Shown: positions 34,092 through 41,063 of the stretch, in pieces
Layout: each line of letters opens with the position of its first letter
How positions within the stretch are numbered: position 1 is the first letter of the stretch
From: Variovorax paradoxus EPS
GTDB lineage: Bacteria; Pseudomonadota; Gammaproteobacteria; Burkholderiales; Burkholderiaceae_C
DNA length: 64,000 bases
Direction: 5' to 3'
Assembly: GCF_000184745.1 (NCBI RefSeq)
Contig: NC_014931.1
Span: forward strand, 5,518,001 to 5,582,000
Made by a program: the position numbers and the translations under genes
The notes under the pieces: generated by a model
The model's database searches: none
Seen by the model: only the letters and a program-made list of their open reading frames with translations
What the model was told of the DNA's origin: nothing

Positions 34092-35315
34092 TTACCCCTT
34101 CACGCAAACCACCTGCTTGAGCGTGTAGACCACCTCCACCAGATCCTTCTGCGCCTCCATCACCGCGTCGATGCCCTTGTAGGCCATCGGAATCTCGTCG
34201 ATCACGTCGGCGTCCTTGCGGCATTCCACCCCTTCCGTGGCAGCGATCTGGTCGGCGACGGTGAAGAGCTTCTTCGCCTTGGTACGGCTCATCTTTCGAC
34301 CGGCGCCGTGGCTGCAGCTCATGAAGCTCTCGGGGTTGCCCTTTCCGCGCACGATGTAGCTCTTGGCTCCCATGCTGCCGGGGATGATCCCGAGTTCGCC
34401 GGCCTTCGCGCTCACCGCGCCCTTGCGGGTCACGAGCACGTCTTCGCCGAAATGCGTCTCGCGGCTCACGTAGTTGTGGTGGCAGTTCACCGCTTCCACG
34501 TGCGCCTCGAAAGGCTTGGTGATCACCTTGCGCGCGGCCGCGACCACGCGCTGCATCATCACTTCGCGGTTCGCACGCGCGAACTTCTGGGCCCAGCCCA
34601 CCGCACGCACGTAGTCGCCGAAATACTGGGCGCCTTCCTCGAAGTACGCCAGGTCCTGGTCGGGCAGGTTGCGCTGGTGCAGCTCGGCGTCCTTCTTCGC
34701 GAGTTCGATGAAGTGCGTGCCGATGGCGTTACCCACGCCGCGCGAACCCGAGTGCAGCATGAACCACACGGCGCCCGCTTCATCGAGGCACACCTCGATG
34801 AAATGGTTGCCGGTACCCAGCGTTCCCAGGTGCTTGTGGTTGTTCGTGTTCTTGATGCGCGGGTAGTCCTCGCAGATCAGGTCGAACTCTTCCACCAGCT
34901 TGGCCCAGGCGGCGTCGGTTTCATCGGGCGGCGTTTCCCACGAGCCCTTGTCGCGGCCCATGCGCTTGGGGTTCGATCCGTGCGGCACGGCCTTCTCGAT
35001 CGCCGAGCGCAGCGGGCCCAGGTTGTCGGGCAGGTCGCGTGCGTTGAGCGTGGTCTTGCAGGCCATCATTCCGCAGCCGATGTCCACGCCGACGGCGGCG
35101 GGGATGATGGCCTTGAAAGTCGGGATCACCGAACCCACGGTCGCGCCGATGCCGTAGTGCACGTCGGGCATGGCGGCGATGTGCTTGAACACGATGGGCA
35201 GGCGCGCTGCGTTCTCGAGCTGCTTTTTCGCTTCGTCTTCCACGGGCACGCCGTTCGTCCACATCTTCACGGGGACGCCGTTGGCTACTTCATGCAGTTT
35301 GTAGTTCTGTTCCAT
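34092..35315 (-). CDS. rtcB: RNA-splicing ligase RtcB
   Basis: A 407-residue GTP/Mn-dependent ligase that joins RNA 2',3'-cyclic phosphate or 3'-phosphate ends to 5'-OH ends. Motifs: VGVDIGCGMMA (metal Cys), GTLGTGNHFIEV, LHSGSRGVGN, NCHHNYVSRE and SCSHGAGRKMSR, the last with the His that is guanylylated. It matches the usual length of the short RtcB class. It is read from the same transcript as the Ro60 gene and the four structured RNAs, or from a processed part of it. The ribosome site is weak (AGAGAG then A-run). Confidence 0.96.
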   Translation of the reverse strand: MEQNYKLHEVANGVPVKMWTNGVPVEDEAKKQLENAARLPIVFKHIAAMPDVHYGIGATVGSVIPTFKAIIPAAVGVDIGCGMMACKTTLNARDLPDNLGPLRSAIEKAVPHGSNPKRMGRDKGSWETPPDETDAAWAKLVEEFDLICEDYPRIKNTNNHKHLGTLGTGNHFIEVCLDEAGAVWFMLHSGSRGVGNAIGTHFIELAKKDAELHQRNLPDQDLAYFEEGAQYFGDYVRAVGWAQKFARANREVMMQRVVAAARKVITKPFEAHVEAVNCHHNYVSRETHFGEDVLVTRKGAVSAKAGELGIIPGSMGAKSYIVRGKGNPESFMSCSHGAGRKMSRTKAKKLFTVADQIAATEGVECRKDADVIDEIPMAYKGIDAVMEAQKDLVEVVYTLKQVVCVKG

Positions 35316-35340
35316 TTTTTTTCTCTCTCTATTCTTTATC

Positions 35341-35359
35341 TGACTGACTGACTGACTGG
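35341..35359. repeat. Tetranucleotide tandem repeat upstream of rtcB
   Basis: TGAC repeated four to five times (minus strand GTCA) lies 26 bp before the rtcB ATG, between the last structured RNA and the gene. A similar GACA-rich stretch precedes the nucleotidyltransferase start near 32803-32822. Length variation could alter the leader. Confidence 0.7.
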
Positions 35360-35385
35360 CGGACACGGCGGCCCAAAACAAAAAG

Positions 35386-35509
35386 GAGGTGACGAGGAGC
35401 GACGGGTTGTGTACTGAGCTACCTGCCGAAGCAGACCGAGGATTGAACCCGGGACCTTCATGGCCAAGACCATGACGCTCTTACCTGTAAACCCGCCTGC
35501 ATTCACCTC
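35386..35509 (-). ncRNA. Y RNA-like RNA, unit 4, permuted tRNA mimic
   Basis: About 124 nt. Outer stem GAGGUG/CACCUC (35504-35509 with 35386-35391). Internal loop AAUGCA opposite GCUCCUCGU. Inner stem GGCGGGUU/AACCCGUC, 8 bp with one G-U. Above it is a tRNA in permuted order: GGUAAGAGC (3' half of a D arm), an anticodon-like hairpin UCAUGG/CCAUGA, a T arm CCGGG-UUCAAUC-CUCGG, an acceptor stem UCUGC/GCAGG closed by UUCG, then UAGCUCAGU (5' half of the D arm). The break point lies in the D loop. A U-rich tract follows. Confidence 0.82.
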
Positions 35510-35520
35510 AAAACAAAAAA

Positions 35521-35641
35521 GCAGCGACAAAAATTCGACGAAACGTTCGTGCTCTACCACTGAGCTACGGTCTTTCGACCGACGGGATTCGAACCCGCGA
35601 CCACGAGCGTTGGAGGCTGTAGTTCCGTCAGCATTCGCTGC
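35521..35641 (-). ncRNA. Y RNA-like RNA, unit 3, permuted tRNA mimic
   Basis: About 121 nt. Outer stem GCAGCG/CGCUGC (35636-35641 with 35521-35526). Internal loop AAUGCU opposite GAAUUUUUGU. Inner stem GACGGAAC/GUUUCGUC, 8 bp with a G-U at position 5. Inside: T arm GCGGG-UUCGAAU-CCCGU (35582-35598), acceptor stem CGGUC/GACCG closed by a GAAA tetraloop (35568-35581), and a complete D arm GCUC-AGUGGUA-GAGC (35551-35567). CACGA and UCGUG can form a remnant anticodon stem, so the break lies in the anticodon loop. Six U follow the outer stem. Confidence 0.87.
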
Positions 35642-35649
35642 AAAAAACA

Positions 35650-35745
35650 GTGCGACGAGGATGGCAAGACGTAGACCACGCCGGAGAACCGGCGCCGGGA
35701 TTCGAACCCTGGTCAAACCAGATGTAGTCCTGCCTGCATTCGCAC
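35650..35745 (-). ncRNA. Y RNA-like RNA, unit 2, permuted tRNA mimic with reduced D arm
   Basis: About 96 nt. Outer stem GUGCG/CGCAC (35741-35745 with 35650-35654). Internal loop AAUGCA opposite AUCCUCGU. Inner stem GGCAGGAC/GUCUUGCC, 8 bp with a G-U at position 5, as in unit 3. Inside are a small hairpin CUGGU-UUG-ACCAG, a T arm with a GGG-UUCGAAU-CCC core, and an acceptor stem CGCCGG/CCGGCG capped by UUCU (35679-35694). The D arm is cut down to UGGUCUAC. UG and six U follow. Confidence 0.84.
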
Positions 35746-35760
35746 AACAACTTTCATCCC

Positions 35761-35830
35761 CGTTCGGCGACCAACAATCGATGCGAGGAGAAACATGGTT
35801 GGATGTACTCGCATCTGCATTCGCCGAACG
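35761..35830 (-). ncRNA. Y RNA-like RNA, unit 1, without tRNA-like module
   Basis: About 70 nt. Outer stem CGUUCGGCG/CGCCGAACG, 9 bp (35822-35830 with 35761-35769). Internal loop AAUGCA opposite GAUUGUUGGU. Inner stem GAUGCGAG/CUCGCAUC, 8 bp (35808-35815 with 35780-35787). The 20-nt apical part (35788-35807) can fold as ACAU-CCAACC-AUGU, and its CCAAC could instead pair with GUUGG in the 3' internal loop. GGCGAAUG in the 5' strand resembles the Ro-binding consensus I recall for bacterial Y RNAs. No clear U tract follows. Confidence 0.78.
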
Positions 35831-35856
35831 ACGACGTTCAATTTCTTTCTCGGATC

Positions 35857-35886
35857 GGGTGCCACAGGCCGAAGCCCGCGGCACCC
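35857..35886 (-). promoter_or_regulatory. Strong hairpin between the Ro60 gene and the first structured RNA
   Basis: On the minus strand GGGUGCC pairs with GGCACCC around an inner GGGC-UUCG-GCCU hairpin. It lies 14 bp after the Ro60 stop. There is no U-run, so it looks more like an RNA stabiliser or processing signal than a terminator; it would protect the mRNA 3' end if the Y RNAs are cut out of the transcript. Confidence 0.65.
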
Positions 35887-35899
35887 TCTCTCTTTCTAC

Positions 35900-37453
35900 T
35901 CAGATCGAAGTCTCTTCGATCACACCCACCCAGTGGTCGGCGCCCAGGCCGCCCGCGGCATACACCGCCAGCAGCTTGAACACTTCGTCGCTGAAGCCGC
36001 CGATGTTCAGCACATCGTCACGCTCCTGCGCCTGGGTGGTCGCATAGGGCTGGATGTCGATGCACACCAGCCGCGCCGTCGGGTTGCGCTCCTTGAACGC
36101 CGCCCATTCCTGCATCGTCGTGGTCCCGCGGCCACGTGCACGGTCGGCCCACGATTCGTTGTCGGACACCAGCACCACCAGATCGGCCTTGGCCTTCTCC
36201 TTGTTCAGCAATGCCAGCGGCGCGCTGCACGAGGTACCGCCGCCACCCACCGCCGCCAGCTTGGCCGCGTTGGTCATCACCGAATCACGCGGATTCAGTT
36301 GGAGCGACACCACCTTCGTCTCGAAGGGCAGCACACGCGCATCCGCATTGCGGCGCAGCACGGCGGCAGCGACCAGCGCAGCCACGTCGATGCAGCGCAC
36401 CGCCGAAGTTGCAGAACCGCGGTGACCCGTCACTGGCGAGCTCATCGAGCCCGACACGTCGGGGCACACCACCACGCGGCCCTCGAACACCGGCACGTTG
36501 GCCAGCGCGAGTTCCATCGCGTCCTGCAGCGCTTCCTTCACCACATGCGGCACCTCGGCGCCGGTGGCAGTGAAGGCCGCCATCAGCTGATACGGCAGCA
36601 CACGCGCCTTGGCCACGGCCTGCGGGTCACGCAGCTTGGCAGCCACTGCTTTGGCGAGGCCCGGCAGCTCGAACACGCCGTGGCGCGCAAAGGTGTTCAG
36701 GTTCTGACGCACCATCTGCCACGATCCACGCTGCGCGATCTGCGCCCAGCCCTGGGCATCGAGCTCCAGCGCGGTCAGCATCTGGAACGGAACGTCGGGC
36801 ACCTCGAGCGAACGGTCGCGCTTGAAGCGTTCGAACGCCTGCGTCACCGGGGGCAGCGCCTCCAGCGCATACGGACGATCGATCAGCCATGCGAACCACG
36901 CGGCGCGCCATGCTTCCGCGGGCTTGGGGTGAACCATCTTCACCACGTCGGCCAGCGAAGGCGTGTTGCCCACCGAGGCGTTCAGCAGTTGCGCCTCGGT
37001 CGCTTGGAGCAGCCATTGCTGCACAAGCTTCTTCGGACGCGTACCGAGCGACTTGCGGCCCACGGCACCCGAACGCAGCATCTGCACGAAGTTGCGCAGC
37101 ATCTTGCCGTTGTCCACCACGCGGGGGAACACCTTGGCGAGCAGCGACACGTCGCGCACTGCCAGCGTCGCGGCCAGCAGCGCGGGCATGTCCTTCATGT
37201 GGCCGGCACGGCGTGCGTACACGGCCGTCTTGGCGACGAACACCGGATCGACTTCGCGGGCCAGGGCCAGCACGGCGTCGAGCTGGTCTTGCGCGTGTGC
37301 GTAGAAGGTGTTGTTCAGGCAACCGGTCGCGGCGAGCTGCGCCAGCTGGTGCTTGGGCGACAGCGCGTAAGCCACGCCACCCGCTTCGTTGAGCGCATTG
37401 GCCGAAGGCAGCAGCGCGCCGCGCTGGGTCTGGAAGAGTTGAAGGTTGGCCAT
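35900..37453 (-). CDS. rsr: Ro60/TROVE domain protein (Rsr)
   Basis: A 517-residue ring-shaped RNA-binding protein. The N-terminal two thirds are TROVE HEAT-like repeats (CLNNTFYAHAQDQLDAVLALA, AVYARRAGHMKDMPALLAATLA, LRNFVQMLRSGAVGRKSLG). The C-terminal vWA domain has the metal-site DVSGSMSSPV, a GTSCSAP Thr and VLVSDNESW. Bacterial Ro60 binds Y RNAs and misfolded RNAs and can pass RNA to exonucleases. AAGGAG lies 7 bases before the ATG at 37453. First gene downstream of the sigma-54 promoter; four Y RNA-like units follow its stop. Confidence 0.95.
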   Translation of the reverse strand: MANLQLFQTQRGALLPSANALNEAGGVAYALSPKHQLAQLAATGCLNNTFYAHAQDQLDAVLALAREVDPVFVAKTAVYARRAGHMKDMPALLAATLAVRDVSLLAKVFPRVVDNGKMLRNFVQMLRSGAVGRKSLGTRPKKLVQQWLLQATEAQLLNASVGNTPSLADVVKMVHPKPAEAWRAAWFAWLIDRPYALEALPPVTQAFERFKRDRSLEVPDVPFQMLTALELDAQGWAQIAQRGSWQMVRQNLNTFARHGVFELPGLAKAVAAKLRDPQAVAKARVLPYQLMAAFTATGAEVPHVVKEALQDAMELALANVPVFEGRVVVCPDVSGSMSSPVTGHRGSATSAVRCIDVAALVAAAVLRRNADARVLPFETKVVSLQLNPRDSVMTNAAKLAAVGGGGTSCSAPLALLNKEKAKADLVVLVSDNESWADRARGRGTTTMQEWAAFKERNPTARLVCIDIQPYATTQAQERDDVLNIGGFSDEVFKLLAVYAAGGLGADHWVGVIEETSI

Positions 37454-37512
37454 GTGACTTCTCCTTGTGGGGTTCTTTTTGTTCGTTCGTTTCTTGAATG
37501 TGTGATCCTTGT

Positions 37513-37528
37513 TGCAACGGGTGTGCCA
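37513..37528 (-). promoter_or_regulatory. Sigma-54 promoter of the rsr-Y RNA-rtcBA operon
   Basis: On the minus strand TGGCACACCCGTTGCA matches the sigma-54 consensus TGGCACR-N4-TTGCW at every fixed position. It lies 60 bp upstream of the rsr start and points toward it. RtcR, a sigma-54 activator, is encoded divergently next to it. Confidence 0.95.
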
Positions 37529-37645
37529 GCTCCGGCCAGCCTGCTGGATAAATCACTCAAGTTATTGATTTGATTAGGATTTTTTCATTTTCCCGACCTC
37601 GGACGCTCGAAGTATCTTTGGCTTCAATTGAGTTTTCTTATAATT

Positions 37646-37665
37646 TTGGATAGCCTTTTATCCAA
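37646..37665. promoter_or_regulatory. Inverted repeat, candidate RtcR enhancer site
   Basis: TTGGATA-GCCTTT-TATCCAA is a perfect 7-bp inverted repeat about 120 bp upstream of the sigma-54 promoter, the distance expected for an activator site. It ends 4 bp before the rtcR ATG, so it could also autoregulate rtcR. A further TGGATA half-site lies at 37545-37550, and AAATCA/TGATTT arms at 37550-37571. Confidence 0.6.
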
Positions 37666-37669
37666 ATCA

Positions 37670-39277
37670 ATGAAGAAACCCATCGTCGTCATCGGCTTCC
37701 TCGGCACCCAACTCGATGCCGGCCAGGGCGCGGGCCGCTGGAACAAGTGGCGTCCCACCGTCTCGCTCGCGCAGCACGAGGACATGGTCGTCGCGCGCAT
37801 GGAGCTGCTCTACACGCTGCGCCACAAGGCGCTGGCCGAGGTGGTGAAGGCGGACATCGCCACCGTATCGCCCGAGACCACCGTCAACCTCGTGCCGCTC
37901 GACCTCGAAGACCCATGGGACTTCGGCGAGGTCTACACGCGCCTGTACGACTGGGCGCGCGCCTACCCCTTCGACACCGAGCGCGAGCAGTACTGGACGC
38001 ACATCACCACCGGCACGCACGTCGCGCAGATCTGCATGTTCCTGCTGTCGGAATCGCGCGTGGTGCCGGGCGTGCTCGCGCAGACCTCGCCGCCGAAGAA
38101 GCAGCGCGAGGGCGAAGGCGGCAAGTGCACGCTGATCGACCTCGACCTCTCGCGCTACGACGTGATCGCGCGGCGCTTCGATGCGGAGCAGCGCGACGCG
38201 GTCGCGTTCCTCAAGAGCGGCATCGCCACGCGCAACGCGCGCTTCAACGCGCTGATCGACGAGATCGAGCGCGTGGCCGTGCGCTCGCGCGCGCCGATAT
38301 TGCTGGTGGGGCCGACTGGCGCGGGCAAGTCGTTCCTGGCGCGGCGCATGTTCGAGCTGAAGCAGGCGCGCCACCAGATGACCGGGCCGTTCGTGGAGGT
38401 GAACTGCGCCACGCTGCGCGGCGACGGCGCGGCTTCCACCTTGTTCGGCCACAAGAAGGGATCGTTCACCGGGGCCGCGAGCGATCGCCCCGGCTTGCTG
38501 CGCACCGCGAACCAAGGCGCGCTGTTCCTCGACGAGATCGGTGAACTCGGCCCCGACGAGCAGGCGATGCTGCTGAAGGCCATCGAAGAAAAGCGCTTCT
38601 TTCCGGTGGGCGCGGACAAGGAAGTGGAAAGCGACTTCCAGCTCATCGCCGGCACCAACCGCGACCTGCGCAGCGATGTGGCCGAAGGACGGTTCCGCGA
38701 AGACCTGTTCGCGCGGATCAACCTCTGGACGTATGACCTCCCCGGCCTCGCGCAACGGCCCGAAGACATCGAGCCGAATGTCGATCACTTGCTGGCCATT
38801 CACGCGGCCGAAAACCATCGCGTGGTGCGCTTCAACGCCGAAGCGCGAGCGGCGTACCTGCGCTTTGCGCAGAGCGGCGAGGCGATCTGGAGCGGCAACT
38901 TCCGCGACCTGTCGGCGAGCGTGACGCGGCTCGCGACGCTGGCGGATGGCGGGCGGATTCCGGTGGCGCTGGTGGAGGCGGAGATTGCACGGTTGCGGTG
39001 GCTGTGGAAGCGCGGTGGGCCGGCAGCGGCGGTCAGTGGCGATGTGGATCTGGATGCGTTGCTGGGTGAAGAGCGCGTGGCTGCGCTCGACTTGTTCGAC
39101 CGGCTGCAGCTTGAAGCGGTGGTGCGGGTGTGCAAGCAGGCGCGCAGCTTGTCCGATGCAGGGCGTCAGCTGTTCCAGGCATCACGCGAGCAGCGCAGCG
39201 TGGTGAACGATGCGGACCGCCTCCGCAAGTACCTGGCGAAGCACGGCATCGAATGGGGCCGCCTCGCCGAGGCCTGA
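37670..39277 (+). CDS. rtcR: Sigma-54-dependent transcriptional activator RtcR
   Basis: A 535-residue activator. Residues about 1-185 are the RtcR sensor domain (KKPIVVIGFLGTQLDAG; SQHEDMV-type CARF-like fold), thought to sense RNA-end ligands made by damage. The AAA+ domain has LLVGPTGAGKS (Walker A, near 213), HKKGSFTGA (the sigma-54 contact loop, near 262) and ALFLDEIGEL (Walker B, near 284). A C-terminal helical DNA-binding region follows. It is divergent from rsr. The next gene starts 16 bp downstream, so the activator may head an operon of its own. Confidence 0.95.
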   Translation: MKKPIVVIGFLGTQLDAGQGAGRWNKWRPTVSLAQHEDMVVARMELLYTLRHKALAEVVKADIATVSPETTVNLVPLDLEDPWDFGEVYTRLYDWARAYPFDTEREQYWTHITTGTHVAQICMFLLSESRVVPGVLAQTSPPKKQREGEGGKCTLIDLDLSRYDVIARRFDAEQRDAVAFLKSGIATRNARFNALIDEIERVAVRSRAPILLVGPTGAGKSFLARRMFELKQARHQMTGPFVEVNCATLRGDGAASTLFGHKKGSFTGAASDRPGLLRTANQGALFLDEIGELGPDEQAMLLKAIEEKRFFPVGADKEVESDFQLIAGTNRDLRSDVAEGRFREDLFARINLWTYDLPGLAQRPEDIEPNVDHLLAIHAAENHRVVRFNAEARAAYLRFAQSGEAIWSGNFRDLSASVTRLATLADGGRIPVALVEAEIARLRWLWKRGGPAAAVSGDVDLDALLGEERVAALDLFDRLQLEAVVRVCKQARSLSDAGRQLFQASREQRSVVNDADRLRKYLAKHGIEWGRLAEA

Positions 39278-39293
39278 GCTATCCTCCGCGCCG

Positions 39294-39635
39294 ATGACCA
39301 CCCCTGCGCGCAACGTCCTCTTCATCTGCAGCCGCAACCAATGGCGCAGCCCCACCGCCGAACAACTCTGGCGCCGGCATCCGCAGATCGCGGCGCGCTC
39401 AGCGGGCACCAGTCCGAATGCGCGACACAGGGTCTCATTCGACGACATCGAATGGGCCGACGTCATCCTCGTGATGGAAGAAAAGCACAAGTCGCGGCTC
39501 GTGGCCGAGTTCACGCGGATGCTGGAGGGCAAGCCCATCCACGTGCTCGACATCCCCGACGAATACAAATACATGGACCCCGAGCTTGTCGACGAACTCC
39601 AGCGCTCGGTTGGCTCCATCCTCGACATCGATTGA
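39294..39635 (+). CDS. Low-molecular-weight protein tyrosine phosphatase-like protein
   Basis: A 113-residue protein with an N-terminal P-loop, [17 protein letters not shown], matching the C-x5-R-S phosphatase loop of the LMW-PTP fold (COG4551 type). [14 protein letters not shown] segment near the C-terminus holds Asp residues that could act as the general acid. Its placement 16 bp after rtcR and 4 bp before an exonuclease-like gene raises the chance that it works in RNA-end or nucleotide metabolism rather than on proteins. Inference. Confidence 0.82.
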   Translation: MTTPARNVLFICSRNQWRSPTAEQLWRRHPQIAARSAGTSPNARHRVSFDDIEWADVILVMEEKHKSRLVAEFTRMLEGKPIHVLDIPDEYKYMDPELVDELQRSVGSILDID

Positions 39636-39639
39636 ACCC

Positions 39640-40206
39640 ATGACCGAGCTCTACATCAGCACCGACGTCGAATCCGATGGCCCCATCCCCGGCCCGAACT
39701 CGATGCTCAGCTTCGGCTCGGCCGCCTACACGGCCGACAAGCAACTCATCTCCACCTTCAGCGCCAACCTCGAAACCTTGCCCGGCGCCGAAGCCGACCC
39801 GAAGACCGCCGCGTGGTGGCAAACCCAGCCCGAGGCCTGGGCCGCCTGCCGCACCGACCTGCAGGACCCAACGCGCGCCATGAAGAACTACGTGGCCTGG
39901 CTCAACGGCCTGCCCGCGCGACCGGTATTCGTGGCGTATCCCGCGGGCTTCGACTTCCTGTTCGTCTACTGGTACCTCATGCGCTTTGCGGGCGAGAGCC
40001 CGTTCAGCCATTCGGCGCTCGACGTCAAGTCGTTCGCGATGGCGATGCTCAAGCTCGACTACCGCGACAGCACCAAGCGCGCGATGCCCAAGCGCTGGTT
40101 CGACAAGCTGCCGCACACGCACATCGCGCTGGACGATGCCATCGAGCAAGGCGCGCTCTTCTGCAACATGCTCGCGGAAAACCGCAAGGCCGCGGGCCAG
40201 CCATGA
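39640..40206 (+). CDS. DEDDh 3'-5' exonuclease-like protein
   Basis: A 188-residue RNase H-fold protein. [21 protein letters not shown] carries the first D-x-[16 protein letters not shown] the middle Asp; and [13 protein letters not shown] the H-x4-D of Exo III. These are the four DEDDh positions. Similar small exonucleases act on RNA or DNA 3' ends. Adjacent to rtcR and facing the RNA-repair operon, an exoribonuclease role is attractive. Its stop overlaps the following ATG. Confidence 0.82.
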   Translation: MTELYISTDVESDGPIPGPNSMLSFGSAAYTADKQLISTFSANLETLPGAEADPKTAAWWQTQPEAWAACRTDLQDPTRAMKNYVAWLNGLPARPVFVAYPAGFDFLFVYWYLMRFAGESPFSHSALDVKSFAMAMLKLDYRDSTKRAMPKRWFDKLPHTHIALDDAIEQGALFCNMLAENRKAAGQP

Positions 40207-41063
40207 CCACAGCGCCGATCCGTCGCTGGTGGAAGCTCGCGCTGTGCGCGGTGCCACTGTTCCTGGGCGGCTGCGTGCAGTCGATGTTCTATTACCCCGA
40301 CCGCGTGCGCTACGAAACGCCCGACGCGCTCGGCCTGCGCTACGAGAGCGTGCAGTTTCAGAGTGCCGACGGCACGCGCCTCACTGGCTGGTTCATTCCC
40401 GCCGTGGGCCGGCAGAAGAACCCGAAGGAGGCCAAGGGCACGGTGGTTCATTTCCACGGCAATGCGCAGAACATGTCGACGCACTGGCGCTTCGTGGCGT
40501 GGCTGCCCAAGCAGGACTACAACGTGTTCGTGTTCGACTACCGCGGCTACGGCGAATCCGAAGGCGAGCCGGAGCCCAAGGGCGTGTTCGAAGATTCGAA
40601 TGCCGCGCTCAACCACGTGCGCTCGCGCGGCGATGTGGATGCGCAGCGCCTCTTCGTCTTCGGGCAGAGCCTGGGCGGCACCAACGCGATCGCGGTCGTC
40701 GGTTCGGGCAACCGCGCCGGCGTGAAAGCGGCGGCCATCGAATCGACTTTCTATTCGTATTCGTCGATCGCGAACGACAAGCTTTCGGGCGCGGGCCTGC
40801 TGGTGAGCGACAGCTATGCGGCCTCGAAGCACGTCGCGGCCATCTCGCCGATTCCGCTGCTGCTGATCCACGGCACGGCCGACCACGTGATTCCCCATGC
40901 GCATTCGCAACGTCTCCTGGCCGATGCGCGCGAGCCCAAGCGGCTGATCGAAGTGCCGGCCGCCGGTCACCTCGAGCCGATGTCATCGCCGCGCTTCGGC
41001 ACCACCTACCAGCAGGCGCTGGCGGATTTCTTCGACGCATCGCTGCGTTCGACTACCCCATGA
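40203..41063 (+). CDS. Alpha/beta hydrolase, predicted lipoprotein
   Basis: A 286-residue protein with a lipoprotein signal ([14 protein letters not shown], lipobox LGGC). The hydrolase core has [10 protein letters not shown] (oxyanion region), [11 protein letters not shown], the nucleophile elbow [18 protein letters not shown] with the acid and AAGHLEP with the catalytic His. This matches the serine aminopeptidase/BEM46-like group. It overlaps both neighbours by 4 bp and so lies in the rtcR operon, perhaps only by position. Confidence 0.88.
   Translation: MTTAPIRRWWKLALCAVPLFLGGCVQSMFYYPDRVRYETPDALGLRYESVQFQSADGTRLTGWFIPAVGRQKNPKEAKGTVVHFHGNAQNMSTHWRFVAWLPKQDYNVFVFDYRGYGESEGEPEPKGVFEDSNAALNHVRSRGDVDAQRLFVFGQSLGGTNAIAVVGSGNRAGVKAAAIESTFYSYSSIANDKLSGAGLLVSDSYAASKHVAAISPIPLLLIHGTADHVIPHAHSQRLLADAREPKRLIEVPAAGHLEPMSSPRFGTTYQQALADFFDASLRSTTP

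Noticed and set aside
35400..35720. Ordinary tRNA genes or tRNA pseudogenes
   Set aside because: T arms and D arms are present, but in permuted order with capped acceptor stems and no CCA end, and all lie inside a shared outer/inner stem frame.
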